From Mastigamoeba balamuthi (Eukaryota > Evosea > Mastigamoebida > Mastigamoebidae), in the NCBI GenBank assembly GCA_902651635.1, contig CACRSC010000030.1, positions 514,344 through 578,343 on the forward strand: a DNA stretch of 64,000 nucleotides. The letters run 5' to 3'. Both the position numbers and the translations under genes were made by a program. Of the stretch, positions 11,698 through 22,300 are shown piece after piece (the first letter of the stretch is position 1; each line of letters begins with the position of its first letter). Below the pieces are notes generated by a model, which had not been told where the DNA came from, did no database searches, and was given only the letters and a program-made list of their open reading frames with translations.

Positions 11698-12998
11698 GAC
11701 GACAGAGACAGAGAGAGAGAGAGAGAGAGAGNNNNNNNNNNNNNNNNNNNNNNNNNNNNNNNNNNNNNNNNNNNNNNNNNNNNNNNNNNNNNNNNNNNNN
11801 NNNNNNNNNNNNNNNNNNNNNNNNNNNNNNNNNNNNNNNNNNNNNNNNNNNNNNNNNNNNNNNNNNNNNNNNNNNNNNNNNNNNNNNNNNNNNNNNNNNN
11901 NNNNNNNNNNNNNNNNNNNNNNNNNNNNNNNNNNNNNNNNNNNNNNNNNNNNNNNNNNNNNNNNNNNNNNNNNNNNNNNNNNNNNNNNNNNNNNNNNNNN
12001 NNNNNNNNNNNNNNNNNNNNNNNNNNNNNNNNNNNNNNNNNNNNNNNNNNNNNNNNNNNNNNNNNNNNNNNNNNNNNNNNNNNNNNNGACACGGCAGCAC
12101 TCGGGCGTGTGCGAGTGCGAGTGCGAGTGCGTTCGGACATGACGTCGGCGTCGGCGAGGGCGCGGGCGTCGTCGGCGTCGCCGGTGAGCTCTGCGCAGGC
12201 GAGGCCCACGCGGGCGAACCTGGCGGACCAGTCGGCGCAGAGCTGCTGGCAGAGGGCCTTTGCCGGCGCCACGTAGACGACGCGCCGCCTGCCGCTGCCC
12301 CCGGGAGCCCCGGCGGCGAGGAGGCGGCAGACGGCGAGCTCCATGAGGGCCGTCTTGCCGCTGGCGGTGGGGGCGCTGACGACGGCGTTGGCGCCGCTGC
12401 CGTGGACGGCTCGCAGGGCCCCGCGCTGCACGGCGTTGAGCGCCCCGTGCGCCAACAGCGGCGCCAGGGCGGGCCCCACCACGTCCGCCACCAGCACCGC
12501 CCCGGCCTCCCCCGGCCCCCCTGCTCCTCTGGCCGCGGCTGCAGCCCCTCCTCCCAAGCCCCCGCCCTGCTGCTGCTGCGGGGCAGCCGATGCGACAGTT
12601 GTGGCAACTGACGTGGCACTGGACGTGGCAGCCGATGCGACTACTGACGTGGCAGCGGATGCGACAGCTGGCGCGGCACTAGCCCCTCCTCCCAAGCCCC
12701 TGCCCTGCTGCTGCGGGGCAGCCGATGCGACAGCTGTGGCAACTGACGTGGCACTGGACGTGGCAGCCGATGTGGCAGCGGATGCGACTACTGACGTGGC
12801 AGCTGATGCGACAGCTGGCGTGGCAGCGGGTGTGGCAGACGGGGCCACCGCAGGGAGGGCAGCAGCGGCCGGGGCGACAGGCGACGCGGGAGCTGAGACG
12901 GCAGCGGCAGCGGCACACGCGGCGGGAGCCCCGGGGGGCCCGTGGTGCAGCAGCAGGGGCTCGAAGTGGGGCAGCTGGAGGAGCTGGCGGCGGCGCAT
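9102..12998 (-). CDS. HFM1: HFM1/MER3 meiotic ATP-dependent DNA helicase
   Basis: Ski2-like DNA helicase that stabilises meiotic crossover intermediates (ZMM pathway). Start 12998 precedes an Ala/Ser/Thr/Gln-rich N terminus, then motif I APTASGKTALMELAV, motif Ia VVYVAPAKALCQQL and ELTGD. The segment with the DEAH box is lost in the N gap at 11732-12087. After it come the C-terminal RecA part (FCSSRKG, VAFHSAGMARADR, LALATTST, GVNFPARLVVVKST, EIDVLQMIG, GRPQFDTQGVAVIMT), the winged helix/ratchet (FLYRRLLRNPAHYG, SRFYVAFETV, EFADIHLVRS) and a Sec63 region (VWEQPASAGLRQIDQIG, RRPPFGDQV). A C-terminal zinc-finger-like CHHACRNKLACGHACC, typical of HFM1, follows. About eight short GT-AG introns; exact junctions were not all resolved. 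Its presence implies a meiotic programme. Confidence 0.93.
11620..11731 (+). repeat. (GACA)n/(GA)n microsatellite next to an assembly gap
   Basis: Runs of AGAGACAG, CAGA tetramers and GA dimers lead straight into the run of N. They probably lie in an HFM1 intron and probably caused the gap. Confidence 0.95.
11732..12087. other. Assembly gap (356 N)
   Basis: A run of N bounded by GA repeats on the left and GAGTGC hexamer repeats on the right. It removes the HFM1 exon(s) that should encode the DEAH box and motif III. Confidence 1.
12541..12850 (-). repeat. Coding minisatellite in the HFM1 N terminus
   Basis: Two long direct units (roughly 12545-12685 and 12690-12835) encode the same order of segments: GLGGG, then PQQQ, then alternating VASAATSVVASAATS/SATSVAT. 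Within each unit the 12-18 nt submotifs GTGGCAGCCGATGCGAC and ACTGACGTGGCA recur. Frame is preserved throughout. Confidence 0.8.
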
Positions 12999-13150
12999 AT
13001 GCGGTGCGGCCCAGCGGACCACAACAGGCACAGAGAAGCCAATAAATGAAACAGAAGATGACGTGTGAAATGAAGATATTGCAGGACATGACGCCACACA
13101 GATATAGGAATCCGGGCGAGAAATCCAACTTGTTGGGAGGGGGCGGCGCG

Positions 13151-13535
13151 TCACGCGCGAGGGCCCACGAGGGCGAGCAGCACAAGCGCGGACAGGAAGA
13201 GGCCGCCGAGCACAACGGCCGAGGGCACGGGGCTCCTCGCAGCGTCGGGCGCCGCAGACGCCGCCTGCGCCTGCGCGGGGGGTTTTGGAATCCCGAAATA
13301 ATATCGGGGAAAAAGTCGAATCAGCGGACTGAATCTGAGGGCGCCGAGTCAATTGAGGGGGGCGCACGGTGAGCAGCGCGGGGCTCTGCTGGCAGAAGGG
13401 CGTCCAGCCGTTGGGGAAGACCAGGGAGCGCACCGCGCCGCAGCAGGCCACGCGCCCCACGAGACTGCGGACGCGGGCCTCGCGCTGGGCCTCGCGCCTG
13501 CTCTGCGCCACGTCGGCACCGCCTCGCCGCTGCAT
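13151..13535 (-). CDS. Small predicted tail-anchored membrane protein
   Basis: Two-exon model: 13368-13535 and 13151-13270, with donor ACC|GTGCGC and acceptor CGCGCAG|GCG. It gives 95 aa. The N-terminal half is basic and cysteine-containing (RSLVGRVACCGAVRSL). The C terminus is a single hydrophobic helix (AVVLGGLFLSALVLLALVG) followed by four residues, as in tail-anchored proteins. Start 13535 is the first ATG giving an open frame into exon 1. I do not recognise the family. It sits upstream of HFM1 on the same strand. Because it is short, it could be an artefact of a longer gene with unseen exons. Confidence 0.42.
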
Positions 13536-13871
13536 TTTGGCGCCAAGATCTTGTGTAGTATCTGGCCCTGGATTCACGCATCTTCTGCGCCGACGTAGAT
13601 TCATCTTCATCGTACCCAAAACCCGGATCGGGATCCTGTTTCTGAACATGCGGATCTTAGCGCATTTGGTGAGCATATCTCTCGGTCGGTGAACGTGGTC
13701 GTCCGAGGGAATGATCGTTTCATTGCAAGGTACCGACCGCCAGGAAAAGCCCAGAGGGAAAAGGAGAGCCAACGGGCGCAGCGGTGAATCTCCGAGGGCG
13801 TCAGAGTCAGCAGACATCAAGGGCATTGCCCAGCACCCGCAACCGCACAAACTCCAGCACCTGCAGCACCC
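13536..13871. promoter_or_regulatory. Divergent intergenic region
   Basis: This lies between the small minus-strand gene and the plus-strand glycine-zipper gene and presumably contains both promoters. It has AT-richer patches such as GGATCGGGATCC and GCATATCTC. No gene was seen. Confidence 0.35.
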
Positions 13872-14996
13872 ATGTCCGCGGACAGCAGCAACACCATGTG
13901 CGGACCCCAGGCACACCACACCACGCCCTGCTCACGACCACGACCACCACGACCACCAACCACACGCACGCGCCACCGCAGACTCTTCAGCGGGGCGCTC
14001 TACGAGCTGCGGGGCCCCGGGGGCAGCGAGCGGCACTGGGCGGCGGCGACGACGGGGCGGGGCACTCCCCTCGCCCTCGGCGACTCGGTGCTCCTGCTCT
14101 CGCTCCACGCCTGGGGCGTCGTCCTCCAGATCTTCCAGCTCAGCCCCGCCTCCCCCGACGCTGCGCCCCCTCTGCCCGCGGCACCCGCGCTGCCCTCGGT
14201 GCCCTCGGAGCCCCCGGCGCCCCTCTGCCTCGCACGCGCCGCTGTGCCCCGCGGGCCCTCTGCGGTCGAGATCCTGCAGTTCCACCTCGAATCAAACGAC
14301 TGGGCCCCGCTCCCCGCAGCCCAGTCCGCAGAGGTCTACATGCCCCTCGACGACGCGATGCCCTTGCAGGGCCCCCAGGCACGGTAGGCTACATCTCTTC
14401 TTTCCACGCCCAAATCAATTGATTTCTTTCCACACCCACCAAACTCGCGCAGGGCTCTCTGGGGACTGCGCAACGCCGCGAGCGACCCCGAGAGCGTCAC
14501 GCGCTACCTGCGCACGCTGAGCGACGACATCACTGTGGTCGACGTGGCCCCCGCGGAGGCGGCGACGACGATCGGCGGCGAGGCTCTGCGCCGCCTGCGC
14601 GGTGCCGTGGCGACCAAGGCGGCCGTGGGCGCCGCGCAGACAGCGGGCCTGGTCACCAGCGACCCCACTGGGGTCCTCGTGGCCGCCCGGGCCTCGTGGC
14701 AGGTCCTGCAGTACACGCGGGGGCGCCAGACAGCTGCTGCCACAGCGGCCAACGTAGCGGGGACGCTGGGCGGGGCCCTGGGGGGACTCGGGGGCGCTGC
14801 TGCCGGGGCCGCGCTGGGCAGCGCCGTGCTCCCCGTCGTGGGCACCGTGCTCGGCGCGTTTGCCGGGGGCTTCCTGGCGGGGTGGGGGGCCGAGGCGGGC
14901 GCCCGGATGCTCGCGCAGCAGGCAGCGCGGATGCTCGACTGGACAGAGGGCGCAGCGCAGCCCCGCAGCGACGCCGACAGCAGCGCGCCCCAGTGA
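13872..14996 (+). CDS. Glycine-zipper domain protein, function unknown
   Basis: Three exons (13872-13897, 13982-14383, 14453-14996) sum to 323 codons plus stop, with consistent GT-AG junctions (AT|GTGCGG...CGCAG|A; CG|GTAGGC...GCGCAG|G). The N-terminal half has a beta-like stretch LFSGALYELRG and LALGDSVLLLSLHAWGVVLQ, rather like the senescence/spartin domain of plant and animal proteins. The C-terminal half has a long Gly/Ala-rich hydrophobic run (GTLGGALGGLGGAAAGAALG, then VVGTVLGAFAGGFLAGWGA), a glycine zipper suited to membrane or lipid-droplet insertion. In the spartin/senescence family the same order (beta domain, then glycine-zipper-like C-terminal domain) is known, so that family is my best guess but is unproven. 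Confidence 0.72.
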
Positions 14997-15112
14997 CTGC
15001 GCAGCGGCAGCGCAGGGTCCCCCGTCGCGGCGTGAGCAGCAAGCAGCAAGCAGCAGAGGCGAATCACAACAGAACAATCGTGTCAAATGCCAACTGACTT
15101 GTGCCCCCCACC

Positions 15113-17317
15113 TCACTGGTTGCTGCGCTGCTGCTGCTGCTGCTGAGCGCCCGCAGACGCCGCCTGCTGCTGCTGGAGCTGGAGCTGCTGCTGCTGCTGT
15201 TGCTGCTGGTGCTGCCTCATGGCGGCCGCGTTGGCGGCCATGAGGGCCGCGTGCTGGGCGTGCTGCTGCTGGACGAGCTGGGGCGACGAGAGCATGACCT
15301 GGGGCATCATGACCTGCGGCAGCATCACCGACGCGTGCTGCGCCGCCGCCGCCGCCACGGCCGCCGCGTGCGCCTGGTGCGCCTGGTGCGCCTGTATCTG
15401 CGCGATCATCTGCGGCGGCACGATCTGCTGCGGCGGTATCGCGTGGGCCGCGTGCATCACCTGCTGCTGCATGTACGCCTGCACCATCTGCTGCTGCGCC
15501 TGCGCCTGCGTCGCTGCCGCCCTCTGCTGCTGCTGCTGCTGCGCTGCCGCCTGCGTCCTCAGCGCCTGCTGCTCCGCCACTGCCGGGGGTGTGAGTGCGC
15601 CGGCAGTGCGAGTGCGGGTGCGCGTACGCCAGAGGCGGTGGCGCTTGGACTGGATGGCGGTGACCATGTCGGCGATGCGGTCGTGGGCCGCGGCCTCCTC
15701 CTCGCTGACGACGCGGCGGCGCTTCTGGGGCGGCTGCTGCGCCAGGACGTGCACGCCGGGGCCCAGGGCGCCGGCCTGCCTGCCCCGCTGGGGCGCTGGC
15801 GACGGCGACGGCGACGCGCAGTTGGGGTCCAGGTGCGCCGCGCAGAGCGGGGGGTTCTGCGTGACCATCACGGGCACCGTGCACTGCGCCCCCGAGTGCC
15901 CCACGTACGCGCACGGCCTGAACAGCTTCTGCTTCGGGTCCCGCAGTATGTCTGCTCGCGCCACACTCGCGCGTCAGCGCTCCCGGGGGGCCCGGGGGGA
16001 TCAATTGCTCTCGCACGCGCAAAGCAGAACGAAGTCGCGGGGACCACTCTCCCGGCGCAGCCAGCGACCGCGCAGCCGAGCCGCGAGCCCCCGCCCTGCT
16101 GCTGCGACTGCATCTCGTGCTGCTGCGACGGCCTCCGGGGCGCGGGGCGCACCAGCCCCGCCCTGTCCGCGCCCGCCGCGCCGCCCGCGCCCGCGGCGAA
16201 GGAGCTCTGCGCCAGAATCGGCGGCCCGCGGAACTCGGGGACCGAGCAGCTCGACGCCGCGGCCGCGGCAGCGAGGCACGCGGCGTGGCGGCGGTGGCGC
16301 ACGCGGAGGGCGTCGCGCAGGCGCAGGATCTGCGCGCGGTAGAGCCTGGCGAGCCTCAGGGCCCGCGACCTGCACGTGCGGGGAAGTAAAACAAAAACTA
16401 AGTCGAAATTGCGGGAAGCCCAAACGAACTGGGCGGCAGCGACGGGCCTGCGGATGTCGACGAGCTCGTCCTCTGCGCAGAGGAGGGCGTCGGCGAGGGG
16501 GTGGTCGGGCTCGCGGACGTCTGCGTGGGCGGCCGAGTCGTCCAGGAGCTCGAGCGACGCCGCGCAGCCCAGCGGCTCCGACGCCGTCCCCGCGGGCGCC
16601 GCGCACGCGCAGTCGGGGGCGTCCTCCGCGTAGTCGTCGTCGTCGGCGTCGGACTCGACCTCGGAGCTCTCGTAGGCGTCCTCCTCCTCGGCAGTGGTCC
16701 CCGCCAGCGCCAGGTACGCGTTGCTGGCAGAGGCGGACGCGGGGGAGCCAACGTCAGCGCAAAGGGCGGCGACATCCAGCCCGCTCTGAAGCAGCACAGC
16801 CGCGGGCTGGCTTCGGTTCTGCTCGGGGCGAGGGAGCAGAGGCCCGCCAGAGGGGCAGAGGCCCTGGGGTCGCCGCCAGACGCGAGACGCGCACCGCTCG
16901 CAGTGCAAACAAAAACAACTCCGCACAAACAGGCAGCAGCGCGAGCGGTAGGCCGTGCGCTGGGCCACGCCGATCGCTCTGCCCCCGAGGCGCTGCGGTA
17001 GCGCGCCCGCAGGGCCAGCGGCTCGGTGCGGGCCCCCCAGCAGACGCCAACAGAGAGCAGAGCAGCGGCACGCAGAACCGAAAACAGCCGAGCCCAGAGG
17101 GCAGCACGGCCGCGGGAGCTTTTCGGTTTCGCGTGGGGAGGGGAGGGGGGAGAGGGGGCGGGGCGGGGCACCTGTGGGGGATGCCCAGACGCGCCAGTGC
17201 GCGCGCCATCCGCGTCGCCGCCGTCCCCGCGGCCCCCGAAGGCGTCTTGGCCGCCGCGGGCACCGCCGCCGCGGGGGACTGCTGCGGCTGTGGCGTCTGC
17301 ACGACAGCGCTCGACAT
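15113..17317 (-). CDS. KANSL2-like C3HC3H zinc-domain nuclear protein
   Basis: Four exons (17172-17317, 16430-16723, 16017-16369, 15113-15951) give 543 aa in continuous frame. Core: a C3HC3H putative DNA-binding domain split by an intron (LGCAVAGCAG, TSFCFAHILRDPKQKLFRPC, AYVGHSGAQC, PPLCAAHLD), as in KANSL2 of the NSL histone acetyltransferase complex and INO80D. Upstream is an acidic stretch (ESSEVESDADDDDY) and a basic helix (LRLARLYRAQILRLRDAL); downstream a possible NLS (QKRRRVVSEEE) and a long Gln/Ala/Met-rich tail. A 48-nt stretch at about 15593-15640 could be a further in-frame intron (GTACGC...GGCAG). Likely role is chromatin acetylation or remodelling. It diverges from the gene starting at 17467. 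Confidence 0.82.
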
Positions 17318-17466
17318 TTCGTTCTCCGGCCGAGAGGGCAGCGCGCGCGCGCGGGTTTGCTTGCCGGGTGGGCAACAAGGAAATATCTCGCCCCGAAAGA
17401 AACGCGCGGGAGAAATCCTGAAGATACTCGTATCTTCTCCCGATATCCTACTGCAAAATCTTCACG
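17318..17466. promoter_or_regulatory. Short divergent promoter with a palindrome
   Basis: 149 bp separate two divergent start codons. It holds GAAGATACtcGTATCTTC (17420-17437; 8-bp inverted arms), flanked by ATATCTCG and CGATATCC. Similar GAGATATT and GAGATACC words occur at about 9061-9090 near the VWA gene start. This suggests a transcription-factor or initiator element, by inference. Confidence 0.5.
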
Positions 17467-18733
17467 ATGCTGAGTCCCAAGGCCTTTGTGGATTCGCAGG
17501 CGTGGGCGGTCCCGGCGGGGGCGGTGTCGCGCGATTGCTGCTGCGAGGTGTTCAGGGGGTCGTGCTGCGTGGTCGCCGGCGACCGGGTGGCCTTTGTGCG
17601 CCGCGCAGGCGCCGCGGGCTCCGGAGGCCTCGGGGCCCCCGTGGCAGCGCCCCAGCGCTCGGGCAGCGCCCCCGACGCCGCGGACCCGATTGTGTCGAGC
17701 GACCCAGTGGACGCCAGCGACCCGGGGCAGTTTGGGTGCGCTGTGCTGCGGGGGCCACGCGGGGCGCTGCTCCTCCGCGTCGACGGCGCCTGCGACCTCG
17801 CGGAGCTCCGCCCCGACCTCCTCTGCGCCTACGAGGCCTCCACGGCCCCGCCCGACGCTCGCCCCCGTGCGTTGCCGCCGCGTTGCTTTGGGGATGCGTT
17901 GCCGCAGCGCTGCTGGGGCCTCGGGGGGCGTATCTCTCTCTCACTGTCTTCTCTGCGGAGGATTCAATTGCATGCCCTCTGTGGCACGCGCCCACGGTTG
18001 CCCAGCTTGCCTGGGCACTTGGGTGCCTCGCGTTGCTCTGACTGCCAAGCAGGACGCCGCGCAGGACTGGTTTTCCCTTTGTGCGTGTGTACAATTCAGT
18101 TGATGTGTGGTCGCTGTCTCTCTGGCTCCTGTCCCTCCTCCTGTTAAGCGGTGGCTGCCCTCGCTCGCACGCTCGCACTGCACGCCACCCGATGGCCGCG
18201 GGCCTCGGCAACTACCCGGGGACTCTCGCCCACCGCGGCACCGCCGAGACGACTGACTTTGCGGCGCAGCGCACGCGGACTTTGTTTTTGCGCACGTGCG
18301 GCTGCGGCTGTGGGGCGGCGACATCGAGGCCCTGACCACCGAGGTCGCCTGCGCCGGTCCCTCCTCGCCGCCTCCCGCCCCCGCAGCGTCCGCCGCGGGC
18401 TCAGCGGAGCTGTGCGCCTCGGAGGCGTGCGGCGCGTGGTCCGACGCTGTGCGCGCCCTCTGCGAGGCCTGCGGGGCCCCCGAGGACCCCCGCGCCCCTG
18501 CGCTGGCGTCGCGGGCGGCGGCGCTGATGGCGCGGGCGCTGGGCGGCAGGCAGGCCAGCTGGGAGCGCAGCGGCGCGGCGGAGGAGGCGGGGGCCGTGGT
18601 GGCGCGGCACAGGGAGGCTGTCAGGAGGGACCCCGCGGACGCAGAGGTCGCTGCGGGCCTGCTGCGCGAGTACGACGAGCGGCTGCTGCGGCTGCTGGCC
18701 CCCTCGAGGCCCAAGGCGTCGCCCCTCCTCTGA
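17467..18733 (+). CDS. Unknown Cys/Ala-rich protein
   Basis: Two exons (17467-17866 and 18270-18733; donor C|GTGCGT, acceptor GCGCAG|CG) make 287 aa in frame. The ATG at 17467 sits just after the divergent promoter. The N-terminal exon has a beta-like pattern with clustered cysteines (DCCCEVFRGSCCVVAGDRVAF, then GCAVLRGPRGALLLRVDGACDL). The C-terminal exon begins FVFAHVRLRLWGGDIEAL and continues as alanine-rich helices with four cysteines (LCASEACGAW, ALCEACGAP). I do not recognise the family. The 403-nt intron is long for this locus. Confidence 0.62.
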
Positions 18734-19061
18734 CCACGCAGCAGCAGCCGCAGCAGAGGTACACGAGATCAATTGAATGTAGACGCCATTCGTGCCTGCG
18801 ACGAGAACGAAGTGGGCCAGGAGCCTGCTTGCAGCCTGCTTGCAGCCTGCTTGCTCTCTGCCTTCAGTTGTACGACAGCTGCATGCCCTTAGAGCACAAC
18901 GCGTTCCATAGCTGCGTCCACTTCCAGTAGTGCAGTGAGAAGGAGAGACACCAGAGGCAGGACCATTGCCCAGACTATAACACTTAGCAGGAAAGTTCCA
19001 TGCAAATCCCGGTAGACTGACAGACCTCGTACGCTCACAACGAAACAGTTTAATGTGAAGT
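18734..19061. other. Intergenic, with a small tandem repeat
   Basis: No gene was seen. Three copies of AGCCTGCTTGC lie at about 18833-18856. The 12 nt before the following tRNA (TTAATGTGAAGT) match those before tRNA-Ala copy 1. Confidence 0.55.
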
Positions 19062-19134
19062 GGGGGTTTAGCTCACTTGGTAGAGCACTCCCTTGGCATG
19101 GGAGAGGCACGGGGATCGAAGCCCCGAACCTCCA
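19062..19134 (+). tRNA. tRNA-Ala(GGC), copy 2
   Basis: Identical over all 73 nt to 2129-2201, with G3-U70, anticodon loop TTGGCAT and T loop ATCGAAG. The 5' 12 bases and the 3' AAATCTTTT also match. The sequences beyond those flanks differ, so the duplicated unit is little larger than the tRNA gene. Confidence 0.92.
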
Positions 19135-19250
19135 AATCTTTTGTTCCCGCGTAGAAACACGATCCTACGTCTGGTGTGGCTGTTTGAGTAGAGCAGCTAT
19201 CCTTGTTCGAAACAGCCGTCGAGTGGCCAGTCTTGGCAACTCCACCAGCC

Positions 19251-19278
19251 ATGGCAGACAGGGTCTCTGGTGGCCAGC

Positions 19279-19311
<33 letters not shown>

Positions 19312-22300
19312 TGGTGGTGGAGGCTCTTGGCCGGGTGCCAGACGCTGCCCTCGAGCAGACGGTGGCCACGGCGTGGCTCCTGGGGCAGCTCGTGGTCCCC
19401 CGCGTGTCCTCGCCCGCGGCCCTGCAGGAGCTGGGCCTCGCGTGCCCGCTGCTGCGTTCTCTCTGCCGTACCCGCGCTGCCCTCGCGTGCCCGGTGGCCT
19501 CCCGCCTCCGCTCCCGCTGGCCGCCTCCCGGCCCCCTTCTCCGCTCCCTCGCCGCCTCTGCACACTGCGCCCGCCTCGTCGCCGTCGTCGCCTCCCCAGG
19601 CGCTGGCGCCCGCTCCCTCCGCGACGCCCTCGTGGCCTCGTGCGGCCTCGTCGACGACCGCAGCCCCGGCGACAGCGACGGCGACAGCGACGGTCTTGTC
19701 GTCGACAACGGCAGCCGCAGCAGCAGCGACGGCGGCCTCGCGGAGCCCGTCGCCCACGTGCTGCTCCACACGCTCGCCCAGACGGAGCCCCTCCCCTGCG
19801 GCGCCACCGTGCGGCAGGCGCCCACCCCCTGCCACGCCAGCGTGACGTCGCGTGGGGGGCGCAGGGCATCACCTTCGCCGCCCACCTCGTCGCGGCCCCG
19901 CGGGCTGCTCGCTGGGGCGCCTGCGCGGCCTCTGCTCTGCTCCGCGCCGTCGACGGCGCCCTCGTCGTCGTCGACGCCGCCCCGTCGGCGCCCTGGACGC
20001 CGGCGCCGCTCGCGGGGGCCCTGGCGGAGCGCGTGCGGCCGCTGCTGCTGCTCAACAAGCTCGACGCGCTGCTCGGGGGCCCACGGGCAGACACTGAGGC
20101 GGCCTACAGCGCCCTCGCGCTCTGCGTCGCCCGCGCCCAGGCCGCAGCGCTTCCCCTCGGCGGCCCCTGGCTCGGGGGCCACGCGCTCGAGCCCCAGAGA
20201 GGCGCCGTCCTCTTCGGCTCTGCGCGGGGCCGCTGGGCCTTCGCGCTGCCGCAGTGGGCGGAGCTGCACGCGCGCAGGCTCGGGGCTCCCGCGGACCGCC
20301 TCTGCGAGCTGCTCTGGGGCGACCACTGGTACGACCCCGCGGCCAGGCGCTGGTCCGCGACCCCAACGGCGCCCGACGGCACGCCGCTGCCGCGCGGCTT
20401 CTGCGCCCTGGTGCTCAGGCCCATCGCGAGGCTCGCGCGGGCCGCCGCCAGAGGCCGCTGGGCCGCCGTCCGCCGCATGCTCGCCGACGTCGGCGTCGCC
20501 CTGCCGCCCGGCGCCGAGGCCCTCGAGGGGCAGCGCGCGGCCGACGCCGCCCTGTCGGCGTGGCTGCCGCTGGGGGCCGCCGTAATGCGCGCTGTCGTCC
20601 ACGAGCTGCCCAGCCCCGCGGAGGCGCAGCTGCTGCGCTGGGGGGCGCCCGAGGGCGACGGCGACGACGCAGCCGCCGCGGCCCTGCGAGCGTGCGACGC
20701 CTCGGGCCCGCTGCTCGCGCTGGTCGCCCGCATGGCGCCGTCGACAGAGCCCGGCCGCTGCTACGCGCTCTGCCGCGTGCTCAGCGGGACGCTCTCNGCC
20801 TCTGCACACTGCGCCCGCCTCGTCGCCGTCGTCGCCTCCCCAGGCGCTGGCGCCCGCTCCCTCCGCGACGCCCTCGTGGCCTCGTGCGGCCTCGTCGACG
20901 ACCGCAGCCCCGGCGACAGCGACGGCGACAGCGACGGTCTTGTCGTCGACAACGGCAGCCGCAGCAGCAGCGACGGCGGCCTCGCGGAGCCCGTCGCCCA
21001 CGTGCTGCTCCACACGCTCGCCCAGACGGAGCCCCTCCCCTGCGGCGCCACCGTGCGGCAGGCGCCCACCCCCTGCCACGCCAGCGTGACGTCGCGTGGG
21101 GGGCGCAGGGCATCACCTTCGCCGCCCACCTCGTCGCGGCCCCGCGGGCTGCTCGCTGGGGCGCCTGCGCGGCCTCTGCTCTGCTCCGCGCCGTCGACGG
21201 CGCCCTCGTCGTCGTCGACGCCGCCCCGTCGGCGCCCTGGACGCCGGCGCCGCTCGCGGGGGCCCTGGCGGAGCGCGTGCGGCCGCTGCTGCTGCTCAAC
21301 AAGCTCGACGCGCTGCTCGGGGGCCCACGGGCAGACACTGAGGCGGCCTACAGCGCCCTCGCGCTCTGCGTCGCCCGCGCCCAGGCCGCAGCGCTTCCCC
21401 TCGGCGGCCCCTGGCTCGGGGGCCACGCGCTCGAGCCCCAGAGAGGCGCCGTCCTCTTCGGCTCTGCGCGGGGCCGCTGGGCCTTCGCGCTGCCGCAGTG
21501 GGCGGAGCTGCACGCGCGCAGGCTCGGGGCTCCCGCGGACCGCCTCTGCGAGCTGCTCTGGGGCGACCACTGGTACGACCCCGCGGCCAGGCGCTGGTCC
21601 GCGACCCCAACGGCGCCCGACGGCACGCCGCTGCCGCGCGGCTTCTGCGCCCTGGTGCTCAGGCCCATCGCGAGGCTCGCGCGGGCCGCCGCCAGAGGCC
21701 GCTGGGCCGCCGTCCGCCGCATGCTCGCCGACGTCGGCGTCGCCCTGCCGCCCGGCGCCGAGGCCCTCGAGGGGCAGCGCGCGGCCGACGCCGCCCTGTC
21801 GGCGTGGCTGCCGCTGGGGGCCGCCGTAATGCGCGCTGTCGTCCACGAGCTGCCCAGCCCCGCGGAGGCGCAGCTGCTGCGCTGGGGGGCGCCCGAGGGC
21901 GACGGCGACGACGCAGCCGCCGCGGCCCTGCGAGCGTGCGACGCCTCGGGCCCGCTGCTCGCGCTGGTCGCCCGCATGGCGCCGTCGACAGAGCCCGGCC
22001 GCTGCTACGCGCTCTGCCGCGTGCTCAGCGGGACGCTCTCGCCAGCGTCGCGCTTCCGCGTCCTGTCGCCCGACGACGACGGCGACAGCGACAGCCGCGG
22101 CGACACCGCAGCGGCGCAGCGGACGCTCGTGGCCTCGGGCGCTGGGCTGCACGCCATCGACGACGCGCCCGCGGGCTCCCTCGTGAGCGTCGAGGGCCTC
22201 GACGCCCGCGTGCAGCGGACAGCGACGCTCGCGGGCTGCGAGGTGGTCGACGGCGCCGCCGTGCTGCTGCTGGGCGGCTGGCCTCCGTCGGGCGCGCGGG

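Noticed and set aside
15120-15560. Poly-Leu/poly-Ala plus-strand frames over CTG repeats
   Set aside because: These are the antisense of the polyQ tail of the KANSL2-like protein.
20254-21977. Second eEF2-like gene within the duplicated block
   Set aside because: The second copy reads as identical, including the intron, and is joined by one N. An assembly artefact is more likely than a real second gene.
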